Source: Parapristionchus giblindavisi
Taxonomy: Eukaryota > Nematoda > Chromadorea > Rhabditida > Diplogasteridae
DNA length: 64,000 nucleotides
Assembly: GCA_943737045.1 (NCBI GenBank)
Contig: CALSFV010000231.1
Coordinates: 930,001-994,000, forward strand
Direction of reading: 5' to 3'
A program made the translations under genes and the position numbers. Shown piece by piece: positions 1 to 9,999 of the stretch. Under the pieces are notes generated by a model. The model was not told the origin of the DNA, did no database searches, and saw only the letters and a program-made list of their open reading frames with translations. The first letter of the stretch is position 1. Every line of letters begins with the position of its first letter.

Positions 1-234
1 GATTTTTCATGAAATTTATGGGCAGTGATTGCATGTACAATACTGAAAAGAGTTTTGGCTGACACTAACACTTTTATTTCGTTGTAATGCCAACTTGTTG
101 ATTCCCTGTTTCGTCTTTCTTACTTACAATATAAAAAATCGTATCAATTTGCTAATTCGGAATATTGTAATTTTAAATAATAATAATAATAATAATAATT
201 AATATTATTTTTAAAAAAATTATTGTTACTACAG

Positions 235-318
235 ATAATTGGCATCAACGAGAACGGCGTCGACTTTGAGGAGATTCCCACGCCCGACCCCAATATTCAT
301 CTCGTATTATCGATCAAT
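235..318 (+). CDS. POLR1C: POLR1C/RPAC1-like exon (internal)
   Basis: Internal exon of a gene that enters from outside the left edge. It is 28 codons, framed by ACAG upstream and GTGAGTG downstream, and ends in phase 0. It reads IIGINENGVDFEEIPTPD and then a beta-strand-like NIHLVLSIN. On its own it is weakly diagnostic. It joins in frame to the next two exons, which match RPAC1, the AC40 subunit shared by RNA polymerases I and III. In that family the acidic loop and strand just before the VxCTxN motif belong here. The intron in front contains an (AAT)n tract and a T-rich stretch running up to the acceptor. Confidence 0.72.
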
Positions 319-529
319 GTGAGTGTGACTACCGTATCCCGCACAGATATATGGTTGACTACCGTATACCATGGTATACATGATAGGCTACCGTATCCCA
401 TGGCAGATATGATGGACCACCGTATCCCTTTGTGTATTGAAATATTCATGTTATTGATTTATGATATTGATTGATCAATAGACAATATTGATCTACATTA
501 TTGATTGATTTATGGTTCGATCGTTCCAG

Positions 530-643
530 GTTACATGTACTAAGAACAAGGCTGCCCTTCCATCTCCCAGTGAACCCCATGAACTTTATCACGATTCCTC
601 CATCTACTCGAGATCATTCGAATGGCTGCCCATTGGAGAGCAG
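530..643 (+). CDS. POLR1C: POLR1C/RPAC1-like exon (internal)
   Basis: A 38-codon exon in phase 0 on both sides, with acceptor TTCCAG and donor CAG/GTATAC. It begins VTCTKNKAALPSPSEPHELY and ends YSRSFEWLPIGEQ. This follows the RPAC1 pattern VxCTxNP, then P-x-ELY, then (V/I)Y(T/S)R-xx-W-(I/L)P-x-G-(N/E)Q, in the domain that pairs with AC19 in Pol I and Pol III. Family comparison is from memory of the animal protein. The donor is the first copy of a 31-bp minisatellite that fills the start of the next intron. No stop or frameshift is visible. Confidence 0.85.
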
Positions 644-1170
644 GTATACGGTAGGGGATGATGGTGGAGATCAGGTATACGGTAGGGGATGATGGTGGAG
701 ATCAGGTATACGGTAGGGGATGATGGTGGAGATGAGGTATACGGCAGGGGATGATGGTGGAGATGAGGTATACGGCAGGGGATGATGGTGGAGATCAGGT
801 TTACGGTAGGGGATGATGGTGGAGATCAGGTATACGGTAGGGGATGATGGTGGAGATCAGGTATACGGTAGGGGATGATGGTGGAGATCGGGTATACGGT
901 AGGGGATGATGGTGGAGATCAGGTATACGGTAGGGGATGATGGTGGAGATCAGGTATACGGTAGAGGATGATGGTGGAGATCAGGTATACGGTAGGGGAT
1001 GATGGTGGAGATCGGGTATACGGTAGGGGATGATGGTGGAGATCAGGTATACGGTAGGGGATGATGGTGGAGATCAGGTATACGGTAGGGGATGATGGTG
1101 GAGATCGGGTATACGGTAGGGGATGATGGTGGAGATCAGGTATACGGTAGGGGATGATGATGGGTTACGG
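644..1170 (+). repeat. 31-bp minisatellite starting at the POLR1C-like splice donor
   Basis: About 17 head-to-tail copies of a 31-bp unit that begins GTATACGGTAGGGGATGATG and ends GGAGATCAG. Unit starts fall at 644, 675, 706 and so on to 1140, exactly 31 bp apart. Units differ by single bases, such as GTTTACG, CGGCAGG or ATCGG. Each full unit joins ATCAG to GTATAC, so it recreates a CAG/GTATAC sequence resembling the authentic donor at 643/644. The last unit is truncated where a TA-flanked element begins. Confidence 0.95.
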
Positions 1171-1172
1171 TA

Positions 1173-1508
1173 CACTGAGAGCAAACTTACCTGGCAAATC
1201 GTTACCCACCCCCATTTGCCTGGCAAACGATTACCCCAACTGTTGAATCCAGCTTCTTGCGGTACTTTTGCTGAGAACAAATTAGAGGCAAATAAAGAGG
1301 AAAGGTTATATCGAATCAAGGGTGACATAATGTGTTAATCTAACTAGCATTCCACTATAATTTATTTATATATTTATCAAAATAATGGGTGATCTGGCTC
1401 TCCAAAATGCATGGGTAATCAGAATACCCCAAATATGGGCAAATGGATACCCCGATACACGTTGTTGGGTAACGATTACCCCATATTTGGGCAAGTTTGC
1501 TCTCAGTG
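1173..1508. mobile_element. MITE with TA target duplication, inverted repeat CACTGAGAGCAAACTT
   Basis: The left end reads TA/CACTGAGAGCAAACTTACC. The right end is the complement, GGCAAGTTTGCTCTCAGTG/TA. The 336-bp body has no convincing coding region. Subterminal GTTACCC/GGGTAA motifs are also inverted. A TA duplication with matched ends fits a non-autonomous Tc1/mariner-type element. It cuts the last unit of the 31-bp array, so it inserted after the array formed. Confidence 0.7.
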
Positions 1509-1607
1509 TATCGAGGACATTGACATTGAACAACTTTATCAGCTAATGGGTGTTTCGTAGCTGGTATCGAGGAATATTGATTAATATCATTCACTACAGT
1601 AACCATA

Positions 1608-1780
1608 CGTGGGCACCACTGCCGCTAGCGGCAATACACCCCCGATTTTTGGCACCCAACCCCCCGATTTTCCAAAAAAACACTCAAAATCACGTATAAA
1701 TGTTCCATTTTTTGATTCCAACCCCCGATTTTTGCATCCGACCCTCCGATTTTCATTTCCAGCGGCAATGCCCGCCCACG
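1608..1780. mobile_element. MITE with TA target duplication, inverted repeat CGTGGGC
   Basis: Left end CA-TA/CGTGGGC, right end GCCCACG/TA-TG, 173 bp, no coding. The inside holds GCCGCTAGCGGC and C-rich CCCCCGATTTTT repeats. The same outer ends occur at 6844-7012, 25697-25824 and 30902-31099, and a one-ended remnant starts near 49455, so this is a dispersed family. A TA duplication suggests mobilisation by Tc1/mariner transposases. Confidence 0.65.
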
Positions 1781-1982
1781 TATGACAGTAACGTTGAGTA
1801 CAGTAACGTTCTTACTACTGTAGCGTTGGTAGTACAACATTGTTATTTTGGTTACCTCTGGTTATTTTACTGTACCTAACGAAATCAATAATAATTTAAT
1901 TAGGATCTAGAGTAATGTACATTTTTACAAGAGGCATTCATCAATCAATCAATATCGATCAATATATTTCCCTCCGTTTCAG

Positions 1983-2066
1983 CAATCCCGCTTCGGCGCC
2001 TCCCCACCCCGTATGGTGCACGAAGACATTCTCGTCGCAAAGCTGCGTCCCGGACAGCAAATTGAG
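1983..2066 (+). CDS. POLR1C: POLR1C/RPAC1-like exon (most diagnostic)
   Basis: A 28-codon phase-0 exon with acceptor TTTCAG and donor GAG/GTATAC. It ends VHEDILVAKLRPGQQIE. The family motif is (P)VH(D/E)DILIA(Q/K)LRPGQEI(D/E) in RPAC1/AC40, so the assignment is strong. Splicing 235-318, 530-643 and 1983-2066 gives one uninterrupted reading frame of 94 codons. The next expected segment, the family motif CVKGIGKDHAK, was not found downstream in this window. Either the next intron is very long or the gene was broken by the duplicated tract that starts near 2.4 kb. Confidence 0.88.
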
Positions 2067-2419
2067 GTATACGGTGGAATTTATCGATTAAGTGTTTGTT
2101 AATAATACTTTATTATGCGGGTACGTAATGTGTATTACATATGAGGACTCATGAAAGAAAATGATGCGCAAGGCTATTTTCTAGCAGATTTGACTGGAAA
2201 TTTTCCAATTTTTGCGAGCCAAGGCTATGCGCAAGGTCCCGCAAGGGAAGGCAAGGCTGTGCGCAAAAATAATTCGTTTTCACGTGCCCACCTATGGATG
2301 CATCACTGGTGCATCACTGATACAACTTTAATTTCTAAAAAGAATGCGATGTTTTTCTCTTCTACGGCCAGAAATACTCCCAAATTTGTTGCTTGCACTT
2401 TTGCGGCTCCTCACACATG

Positions 2420-2655
2420 GCCTTGTATACAGTATGCGATAGAGATTGTAGTGTAGATGGCTACAGTAATTTAGTAAACGCCGATCATAACACTGTGTAT
2501 GCGATAGAGAATGTAGTGTAGATGGCTACAGTAATCTAGTAAACGTCGATCCTAACACTGTGTATGCGATAGAGATTGTGGTGTAGATGGCTACAGTAAT
2601 CTAGTAAACGTCGATCATAACACTGTGTATGCGATAGAGATTGTGGTGTAGATGA
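2420..2655 (+). repeat. Short array of the 65-bp repeat (about 3 copies)
   Basis: About three imperfect copies of the unit containing GATAGAGATTGTGGTGTAGAT, GGCTACAGTAATCTAG and TAAACGTCGATCATAACACTG. The same 65-bp family forms the long arrays at 15921-17828 and 36127-36539. Between 2067 and 2420 I see only non-coding intron-like sequence with a short GCGCAAGG repeat. Confidence 0.85.
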
Positions 2656-3820
2656 TCTTTACAAACTACGAAGCCTGGATGTATTTTGGATTTTTTTGTG
2701 AAAACCCGACCGCATCAGTTGAAAAAAAATTGCAGTTGAAATTAAATTGTTGAATATTCTTAAATATTATGTTAATATTATCAATGTTAATAAAATTGTG
2801 ATTATATTGTTCAGATACTCTACTCGAACAGTATGGGACTCGATAAATGACTACCGTAACCTCCCGACTACACTACGCTGGTCACCGTAACCGTCTAATT
2901 ACACTGCGCTGGTTGCCGTAACCGTGTAATTACACTACGCTGGTTACCGTTTCGCCCTCGTCTACAGTCATGACTACACTCATTTATTGTCAAATTTCTT
3001 CTCGAAATAATGTTTTATTCTCCCGATACCGTATTCGTTTCTCTTTTTTTTCCATTTCGTGCCTTTTACGTTGCCAAGCCTTTACTTTTTGTGCTCTTGA
3101 ATCCTATTCATAGTTTCTAACGGTAATTGTAATTGTTACTAATTCTAATACTAATGGTAATTCTTACTTTGTTCCAAGTTCGGCCCAGTATGTGTAGAGT
3201 CTCGAGGCCCCCACACATTTCTCTCCATACAGTCCCGCATTTTTCTTCCAACACATAATTTGTCTACCAATTGTGCTAGATATTTTGTCGTGACACTTAA
3301 TTCATCGCATAAATTTATAAATAAACATCGTTTGCTGCGTACATCATCAATCAAAATCGATAACGTTGAAGTTACTTCATAATCATTTTGTGTACCCTCT
3401 ACTACATCCTAGACATTAGCATCGGGGGAAAAAAGAAAATAGCCGAAAAAACTAGCAATAATTGGTAACCTTGACCTGTATCTCCCCCCTCCCCCCCCAC
3501 CTTTATCTTTTGCTGATCCCTTTGGGGACTTGCCTGCCGAAACACCGATGGGGTTGGTAGTTCGACCTGTTATTTACCCACTAGACCACATTGTTACAGA
3601 AGTCAGATCTATATACACTCACAGCACTGTACCGATGCAAGGCTCCGCCCCTCTTCTAAACCCCAATTATAAAGCGATTCGAGCTCCGCCCATTTAAGTG
3701 TGCGGGGATGGATACAGAACAACATTTACATATCTGCCCACGGGAACGAAAAACTTTATACTAACGAAGCGATAAAGCAGGAAAGAGATAATAGCAGCAA
3801 CTCATCAGGACGAGCTGTGT

Positions 3821-3940
3821 GAGAAGATCGACGGGCAGTGGTCCTCGTATGAGAAGATCGACGGACGGTGGTCCTCGTATGAGAAGATCGACGGGCGGTG
3901 GTCCTCGTATGAGAAGATCGACGGGCGGTGGTCCTCGTGT
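3821..3940 (+). repeat. 30-bp minisatellite, 4 units
   Basis: Four copies of a 30-bp unit built on GAGAAGATCGACGGGCGGTG followed by GTCCTCGTAT. Because 30 is a multiple of three, the minus strand reads as a repeating SYEDHRPSIF peptide, but nothing else suggests a gene. A degenerate relative lies near 27900-28010. Confidence 0.85.
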
Positions 3941-5567
3941 GAACGGTGAGCAGGGCGACGGGGGCTAGTCCTCATGAGAGGACGGAACGAAGACTCGACG
4001 AACACCTAAACTCAAACGAATTATACATCATAATAGATTTTATGAATACAAAACCGAGGTTTCGCAATATCAAAGTTAAGCGCTTCTTCGAACAAGACTG
4101 CTTTTGTTTCAGGCCATTTTGACACAAGGCACAAATCGGTGTCTGCTAATTTCGCGAACATGTGCTCTGAAAAAGCGTCCAAAAACAGAACCAGAAAATA
4201 TCCGTAAGTTTAGTACTCGATCAACAGTACTGCACACAACACGTCAACCAACCTAGAAGGGACCATCGTAGCCGGTGCGTAGTCATCGTAGACCGAAAAT
4301 CGATCAATGGCCGATCAATCGATCAATGGCCGAAAGGAGGCAGTTCTCGGTGGCGGATCATCGTGTCGGAAGAGGCGATGCCGCCTGTAATCAATAGATA
4401 ATTTAAAATCTACAGTCGTATATAGAGAAGCAAGTCCATAACAGACTAGGTTCGATGCACAGCTAAGAACTAACCTCTTAGGCAGCCATTGCGAGCGGAG
4501 GAGTCCGGTGAACGTCCGTCTATGGGCGAAGATGGAGAACTACAGTAGACTGTCACCGACCGATGGCCAGAAGCTGAAGGCGAGAAGCCATGACTGACCT
4601 ATAGCGGGAATTAGAAAAGATGAAGTGACAAAATGTATAAGAAACCAAAATTAATAACGAAAAAATATGATATGAATACAAAAAGGGGACAACGGAGAGG
4701 TGAACAGATAGAGGGGCGATAGAAAAGAGGTCAACAAAAAGAATAGCATTGTGATACGTGAGGAGCGCTAGAGGATGACCAAAGACTGACGAATGGAGCT
4801 AGAAAAAAACAGTGAAGAAAAGCAGACAATATAGGCAAAGGTGCGGAAAAAAGATCAAAGAACAACTGTTGACAGGACTAGTAGGAAGATCTAAAACAAG
4901 GTGGAAAATAATTGGGAACGATAACTAAAAAACGGCAACAAAACACCTAAAGAATTGCAAAACAAGATGACAAAATTCTTCGAAATGAAAAGTTTCCACT
5001 GACAATTACAATAGATGTGCAGGCATAAAACATTACAGAATGTTATAGGAATTAGCTCTTGCAACTTGTCCGACAGTACGGTGGATTTCAAATTTTGGCA
5101 ATTTGCCATGATTAAGTGACTTTTTTCAATTTTTTTTCGAAACCCATTTTGCACTGTAATTTGCTGTTTTCTTTGTTCAGTTATCACTTTTGTTGTTGTG
5201 ACCTTCCTGGCATAACGTTACTGTTCTGCGCGTAGTATTTTGACAAGGTTGCTCGCTAAATAATGAGTGCGATCGCGATTCCAGTAGTTTTTCTTGACTG
5301 ACCAATCGATTGTCCTGTGCAGGATAGCCTCCAGTATAGCCCATCTAATTGCCAAATTTCTGCCAATATGCACTACATTTGCTTGTGTTCAATCGTGTTG
5401 TATAATTATTGATTTTCATAAGCTGCCCTTGTCTCCTGCTCACTCGGTTTCTCGCTAAAAGCGTGTGATCGAACGCAATTTCGACTATCCTTCGATTCTA
5501 CGAGGTTAGTTTTTGTGTTGAACGCAATATGCTGGATGTCTTACGATTGTAAATTGCCCACAGGTTC

Positions 5568-5687
5568 CACAGTATTCTGGTCCAAGCCATTTTTCTTCGA
5601 AAGCAAGACAAAGGAGAGACCATTGTATTCGAGAGAGTTTGTATGTTGAGCGGTCGTTCTTGCTTTGAAAGTCATGAGAACGCTGTG
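5568..5687. mobile_element. 120-bp MITE (CACAG family), copy 1, TSD GTTC
   Basis: Starts CACAGTATTCTGG, ends GAACGCTGTG, and is flanked on both sides by GTTC (5564-5567 and 5688-5691). The collinear duplicate at 29680-29690 lacks it and reads ACCGATTCTTTATC, an empty site. Sister copies at 19480-19599 and 33471-33590 are also exactly 120 bp with 4-bp duplications. No coding capacity. Four-base duplications with CAC termini recall Chapaev-type elements, but that class is inferred. Confidence 0.9.
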
Positions 5688-5994
5688 GTTCTTTATCAGA
5701 AAGAAATGAGCATCCTCTGTGCTTTATCTAATGCGTATTGTTCGTCTCAATTCTAGATCTAGAAATTGTGCTCAATATTATATTACATCTATTGTTAGTC
5801 TGTTGTAAACTGTGAGCCAATCATGTATGGTAAGATATTATGGATGTAATCGAACTATTGATTGGTTTCACTGAAAAAGTAAAAGTGCAAGACGTTATTC
5901 AAGGCACGCAAAGTCCTGCGGGTGATCACTGCTACGCAAGTGATGCTTGTGATAATTTCACAAATACAGGCGTAGTGATTTGATGCTTCTTCAG

Positions 5995-6252
5995 ATATAT
6001 CATACTCTCGTTGGATGAAGTTTCACAGTCTCGACTGGAGCGATGACTATGGTTTGAGTGTGGCGGATAACGTACTTGACAATGGACAAAGGATGAGGAT
6101 TAGCAATCACCCCTCGGGTACAATCTTTCATAATCTATTGGTTTTTGCTTATCTCTACGTATTTTTAATTAAACATTCTAATCAATAACTTTTTCAGTCC
6201 TCTTTTCTCCTCATCCAAGTATGGGTATTGGAGGTTCACCTCACCATCGTGA
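5995..6252 (+). pseudogene. Unassigned gene X, last two exons (copy I)
   Basis: Exon 5995-6117 reads ISYSRWMKFHSLDWSDDYG and then SVADNVLDNG. Exon 6198-6252 reads PLFSSSKYGYWRFTSPS and a stop. The pattern SYSR-x-M-x-F-x-SLDW-x-DDYG is kept in the duplicate at 29992-30265, and so is the tandem TGATAA at the end, so a real C-terminus is likely. In this copy the donor phase (1) does not fit the next exon, so it is probably broken. I do not recognise the protein. It might be the tail of the LMBR1-like gene, which lies upstream in copy II, but nothing in the sequence proves that. Confidence 0.4.
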
Positions 6253-6463
6253 TAAGGAACTCAAGGAGAGTGCTGAGCCCAAGGTTTATTTATTTATAGT
6301 TATTGTTCTCTTTATTATTTGCTGTGATTAGTTTTTGTGTTGTCTGCTATTTGACTCTTTGTTTGAAAATAATGAAAGACAATCCATTATGCACGTTTAT
6401 TTGAATGATACATTCTTACCAGCTATTATTATATCCGCTATCAATATTCAGAACCTTTTTCAG

Positions 6464-6588
6464 ACCTCATCATTACCGTATACCCTGTGCTAAGCGCTCT
6501 TTACTCGAGAAACAGGTCGCGGGTACCCATGACGTCATCGCGAAGCTCATTAATGTCCCGAGACGCAATGTGGCAGAAGGAACCGGAG
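6464..6588 (+). pseudogene. SRP68-like candidate exon e (copy I)
   Basis: Acceptor TTTTTCAG, donor GGAG/GTGATC. The open frame reads PHHYRIPCAKRSLLEKQVAG and THDVIAKLIN and ends in phase 1. That phase fits the next exon, whose intact version is at 31240-31327. Membership in SRP68 is inferred from position just upstream of clear SRP68 exons and from phase continuity; the peptide itself is only weakly similar. The duplicate at 30474-30593 has indels that shift the frame. Confidence 0.4.
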
Positions 6589-6843
6589 GTGATCTTTGAA
6601 CTCTTTGTTCTCTTCCTAATCTTTATCAAGGCTATGTAGGATTAGGAGCAGTGCATCTTAAGCCGTTTGCATGAACGTTTGCAAGCCGTTTCCATTCAAA
6701 CGTGACGTCGCAAGCGTACTTGAAGGTTTTTTTGGCAAACGCCGTCGCTTACGCTTTTAACGACACTTTTGTCGGCAATGGGTTCATGCATACAGCCTCT
6801 GATCATTTGCAATGTAATCGACAACTGTGTAATTTATGTCATA

Positions 6844-7012
6844 CTTGGGCAACCATTCGACAAATTTTCTTCAGAGAGCCGCACACTTGCTGGTGCCGTG
6901 AGAAGCAAAAGGGCTGAAGAATGCTTGAAAAATTTCCAGTTTTTTTCCCATACACAACTACTTATTTAAAATTTTCAACCAGCCTTGCATATTCTTTTGT
7001 ATGTTGCCCACG
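6844..7012. mobile_element. CGTGGGC-type MITE, TA duplication
   Basis: Left end TA/CTTGGGCAACC (one mismatch to CGTGGGCAACC), right end GTTGCCCACG/TA. The 169-bp body has no coding. The collinear place in the partner tract holds a diverged full copy at 30902-31099, so this insertion predates the duplication. Confidence 0.6.
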
Positions 7013-7116
7013 TATGACTGTGGTAGAAAAATCAATAATCTTTCGTCTCGATTTTTCAGTTAATGAGTTTTTTAAAATAATTTCTGAATAAATCAATAAA
7101 TCGATTTTCCATTCAG

Positions 7117-7205
7117 GTATCGATTCATAAGAGGCTACCCGTCTGAAATCTCGACCTTGTTCGTTTGACGCACCGAGGGATATCTCGCCACCATTGATAT
7201 ACCAA
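7117..7205 (+). pseudogene. SRP68-like exon f, copy I (stop-containing)
   Basis: Acceptor ATTCAG and donor AA/GTAAG are kept, but the SRP68-compatible frame hits TAA four codons in (ATC GAT TCA TAA). The duplicate at 31240-31327 is open through the same exon. A dead copy. Confidence 0.5.
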
Positions 7206-7518
7206 GTAAGGAGCTTTCAAAATAATATTCTCGTGTGCTAATTTAATACTTATTAATTTCGCATAAAGATGTAATTGAGCAATGAATGTTTCCTATAAGA
7301 GTGGATTGTAACAACAACTGAGTATTTTTTTATGATCTGATCATATATTTTTGTATCGCTGCATGAATTCAACTGGTACAATATCTCAATGAGATTATTT
7401 TGAAGACAATTAGTTTGAGTAGAATATTTAATGAAGTGAGAACATTAGCTGTTGGTTATTGTGATATGTTGAGCTTATATTTATTGTAATTAATTGATTA
7501 ATTAATTTTAAAATGCAG

Positions 7519-7590
7519 ATTGGAAAACAAGCACAAGACGCAAGATCTACTTCGTCGCTACGATTCATCATCTTCCAAATCCTCAAGGAG
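7519..7590 (+). pseudogene. SRP68: SRP68-like exon g, copy I (frameshifted)
   Basis: The acceptor GCAG and donor GAG/GTTTGG match the duplicate at 31653-31722. The start encodes NKHKTQDLLRRYDS, related to the SRP68 motif PQDLIRLYD, but a 2-base length difference after the tyrosine throws the rest out of frame. A decayed copy of a conserved SRP68 exon. Confidence 0.6.
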
Positions 7591-7994
7591 GTTTGGTGTT
7601 TCACACTATTTTCATTTGTTCAATTGTAAATTGTTTTGTGGTGAAACTTTCTTGTAGTAAATAATGTCAACCATGAAATGTGTTATATGAGGCCGTTTAC
7701 GTAAGAGTCGACTAACTGCCGGCACAGTCAAAAAATCATATTTTGGGGATCGGGGTTCTCAAGCGTGCTGATGACGATGGACATGTTCATTTTGCACCTA
7801 GAGTCACCGTTGAGGCCAGACGACGTCGCGTTGAATTCGCGTTTTTAGTCATTTCTCATCTGCCGATAGTGCTAAAATTTAGAGACTACGCCCCTCTGTG
7901 CAGAATTTGATGACGATCACACCAGTCTAATTAATTTTTCGTGAAAAAATTTCTGAAATTTTCAAAATTAGTATTTCTCTCAAAGGCAAAAGTG

Positions 7995-8413
7995 GGAACT
8001 TCTTGATTTCTGGCCCACCCCCTCGTTTACCCCCCCCCCCCTCCCCATTTCGATCTTTTCGATCGAATGGAGGGGTCGTCCTCCTCACTGGGAGGACGAT
8101 GTCCACGGGGGCGAAATGCTCCCCGAGCTCTCCTCAAGGTGGGAGAGCTCTGGACTGAACCGGAGAGAAGGAATCGAATGCTTTTATAGGGAATGGGAGT
8201 GATATGGAAATGAAATTGGATTATAATGAGAGAGTATGTGAAAAGAGGAGAAAAAACTCTCATTTCATCATTCTTTCAATCATGATGCGGTTGGTTTTAC
8301 TACAACCGAGAAAAGGGTCGGTTACTACGCGAAATGAATAATGAGTGATGAGGAATGAGAAATGACTAGAATTGATATGTAATATGACCTGGGCCAGAAA
8401 TCAAAGAAGTGCC
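7995..8413. mobile_element. 419-bp element with 8-bp TSD, nested in foldback 1
   Basis: Flanked by CAAAAGTG at 7987-7994 and 8414-8421. Left end GGAACTTCTTGATTTCTGGC, right end the near-complement GCCAGAAATCAAAGAAGTGCC. The opposite foldback arm (about 9525-9550) has the uninterrupted target. Eight-base duplications fit hAT-type elements. The inside is GC-richer, with a C-tract and no convincing gene. Confidence 0.85.
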
Positions 8414-8849
8414 CAAAAGTGTTTATTGCGAGATACATAGATCGGACCCTAATAGCTTCATGATCCCATAGAAAAAATTTCAGCCAATTTGAGGTCGACC
8501 GTTTCGAGAAAATCAACTTTTAGTGCAGTGAGATTGCCGTTAAAAAAGAGGCAATACCGTCCTCTGATCTACCTCCTTGACTCTCTTCCCACCGATCGAT
8601 AGGGCCCCGCACTGCATGTCCCCTTCCTTTACTACACTCTGTCGCCTTGCCGATTATATGAAGGATTCTTGTTAACTATAAGAGCATTCTATGGACAAAT
8701 TAATATAACATTAACAATTTATTGTTGTAAACAAACAAAAGTCATAAAATAACTATTCAAATCCGAATTGGAACACTTAAAGTATGAAATCCACTACAAA
8801 ACTACTACTCCTCTTCACTATAGATATCTTCATAATGATCGTGGACAAT

Positions 8850-9112
8850 GTTCATCAACGATGTGAACTCGTCGACTTCTTCATCCCAACTAATCTCACA
8901 ATAGGTATTCTTTCTATTCTTCATTCCCTTTCCTCTGAGTACGTTTTACTGTTGAAGATATTGTGTTTGACTTCTGTAAAGCCTAAGAAGATGAATCACA
9001 ATCTTTATTCAAACCTCTTCAATTGTATTCTCAGCTTGTTTATCAACACTTGGAGTGATTGTCCACGATCATTATGAAGAGATCTATAGTGAAGAGGAGT
9101 AGTAGTTTTGTA
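8850..9112. other. Gene-tail-like sequence at the centre of foldback 1
   Basis: On the minus strand an open frame reads YCEISWDEEVDEFTSLMN and then IVHDHYEDIYSEEE with a stop inside the left arm. On the plus strand a frame after the acceptor-like TTGTATTCTCAG reads CLSTLGVIVHDHYEE and then IYSEEE with a stop inside the right arm. Both arms thus carry the same acidic C-terminus and stop facing outward, with different upstream sequence. It looks like a captured terminal exon, but the protein is unknown. Confidence 0.45.
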
Positions 9113-9281
9113 GTGGATTTCATACTTTAAGTGTTCCAATTCGGATTTGAATATATATTTATCACATGCTCACGCATGAACGATACTGTCGAAAAAATTG
9201 TTATTTTATGACTTTTGTTTGTTTACAACAATCAATTGCTAATGTTATCTTAATTTGCCCATAGAATGCTCTTATAGTTAA
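9083..9281. repeat. 199-bp block shared with 34485-34683
   Basis: Part of the right arm of foldback 1, from TCTATAGTGAAGAGG to CTCTTATAGTTAA. An apparently identical 199-bp block lies at 34485-34683 outside any foldback, bounded by unrelated sequence and abutting a SINE. Confidence 0.85.
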
Positions 9282-9919
9282 CAAGAATCCTTCATATAAT
9301 CGGCAAGGCGACAGAGTGTAGTAAAGGAAGGGGACATGCAGTGTGGGGCCCTATCGATTGGTGGGAAGAGAGTCAAGGAGGTAGATCAGAGGACGGTGTT
9401 GCCTCTTTTTTCAACGGCAATCTCACTGCAGTAAAAGTTGATTTTCTCGAAACGGTCGACCTTAAATTGGCTGAAAGTTTTTCTATGGTATCATGAAGCT
9501 ATTAGGGTCCGATCTATGTATCTCGCAAAAAACACTTTTGCCTTTGAGAGAAATTCTAATTTTGAAAATTTCAGAAACTTTTTCATGAAAAATTAATTAG
9601 ACTGGTGTGATCGTCATCAAATTCTGCCGAGAGGGGCGTAGTCTGTAAATTTTAGCACTATCGGCAGATGAGAAATGACTAAAAACGCGAATTCAACGCG
9701 ACGTCGTCTGGCCTCAACGGTGACTCTAGGTGCAAAATGAACATGACCATCGTCATCAGCACTCTTGAGAACCCCGATGTCCAAAATTTGATTTTTTGAC
9801 TGTGCCAGATCTCACATATTTTAGTCGAGTCTTACGCGAACGGCCTCATATTTGCGTTAACTCTCATGGTGAAAGTTGCATATTATTGATTGATTGATCC
9901 ATTTATCGATTTATTTCAG

Positions 9920-9999
9920 ATCATGAATCCAGACAGAGCTTACAACAAGTACCTGCAGACGGCGTACGATGCACGTATCGAGTACTACCGTACCTTCCG
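9920..9999 (+). pseudogene. SRP68: SRP68 exon h, copy I (open)
   Basis: Acceptor TTTCAG, donor CCG/GTGAGTG, 80 nt, phase 0 in and phase 2 out. It encodes IMNPDRAYNKYLQTAYDARI and then EYYRTFR. In SRP68, the 68-kDa signal-recognition-particle subunit, the region after PQDLIRLYD runs through a helical stretch to (K)AYRC-F, which fits in spacing and character. The exon is open, but its neighbours in this tract (exons f and g) are broken. The duplicate at 32016-32095 carries TAA. A candidate next exon begins near 10650 but is not clearly open in the required phase. Confidence 0.6.

Larger units (their letters stand above)
7689..9847. mobile_element. Foldback element 1 (2.16 kb palindrome, TSD ATAT)
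   Basis: Ends GAGGCCGTTTACGTAAGA on the left and the complement of GAGGCCGTTCGCGTAAGA on the right, flanked by ATAT (7685-7688 and 9848-9851). Left arm 7689 to about 8848, right arm about 9059-9847. The left arm carries a later 419-bp insertion (7995-8413). The right arm has about 80 bp of extra sequence near 9150-9230. The partner tract has an empty site at about 31935-31952. The 210-bp centre holds gene-tail-like sequence, described separately. Confidence 0.85.

Noticed and set aside
644..1170. CRISPR-like look of the 31-bp array (and of the 65-bp arrays)
   Set aside because: Units are contiguous with no unique spacers, and the context is eukaryotic introns.
2812..3000. Exon beginning RYSTRTVW in three copies (2812, 27015, 39955)
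   Set aside because: The block is conserved, but the frame differs between copies, with early stops such as TGA after LDK. It could be UTR or intron.
3805..4005. Frame with SYEDHRPSIF repeats
   Set aside because: A by-product of a 30-bp minisatellite whose unit length is a multiple of three. There is no start context, homology or neighbour support.
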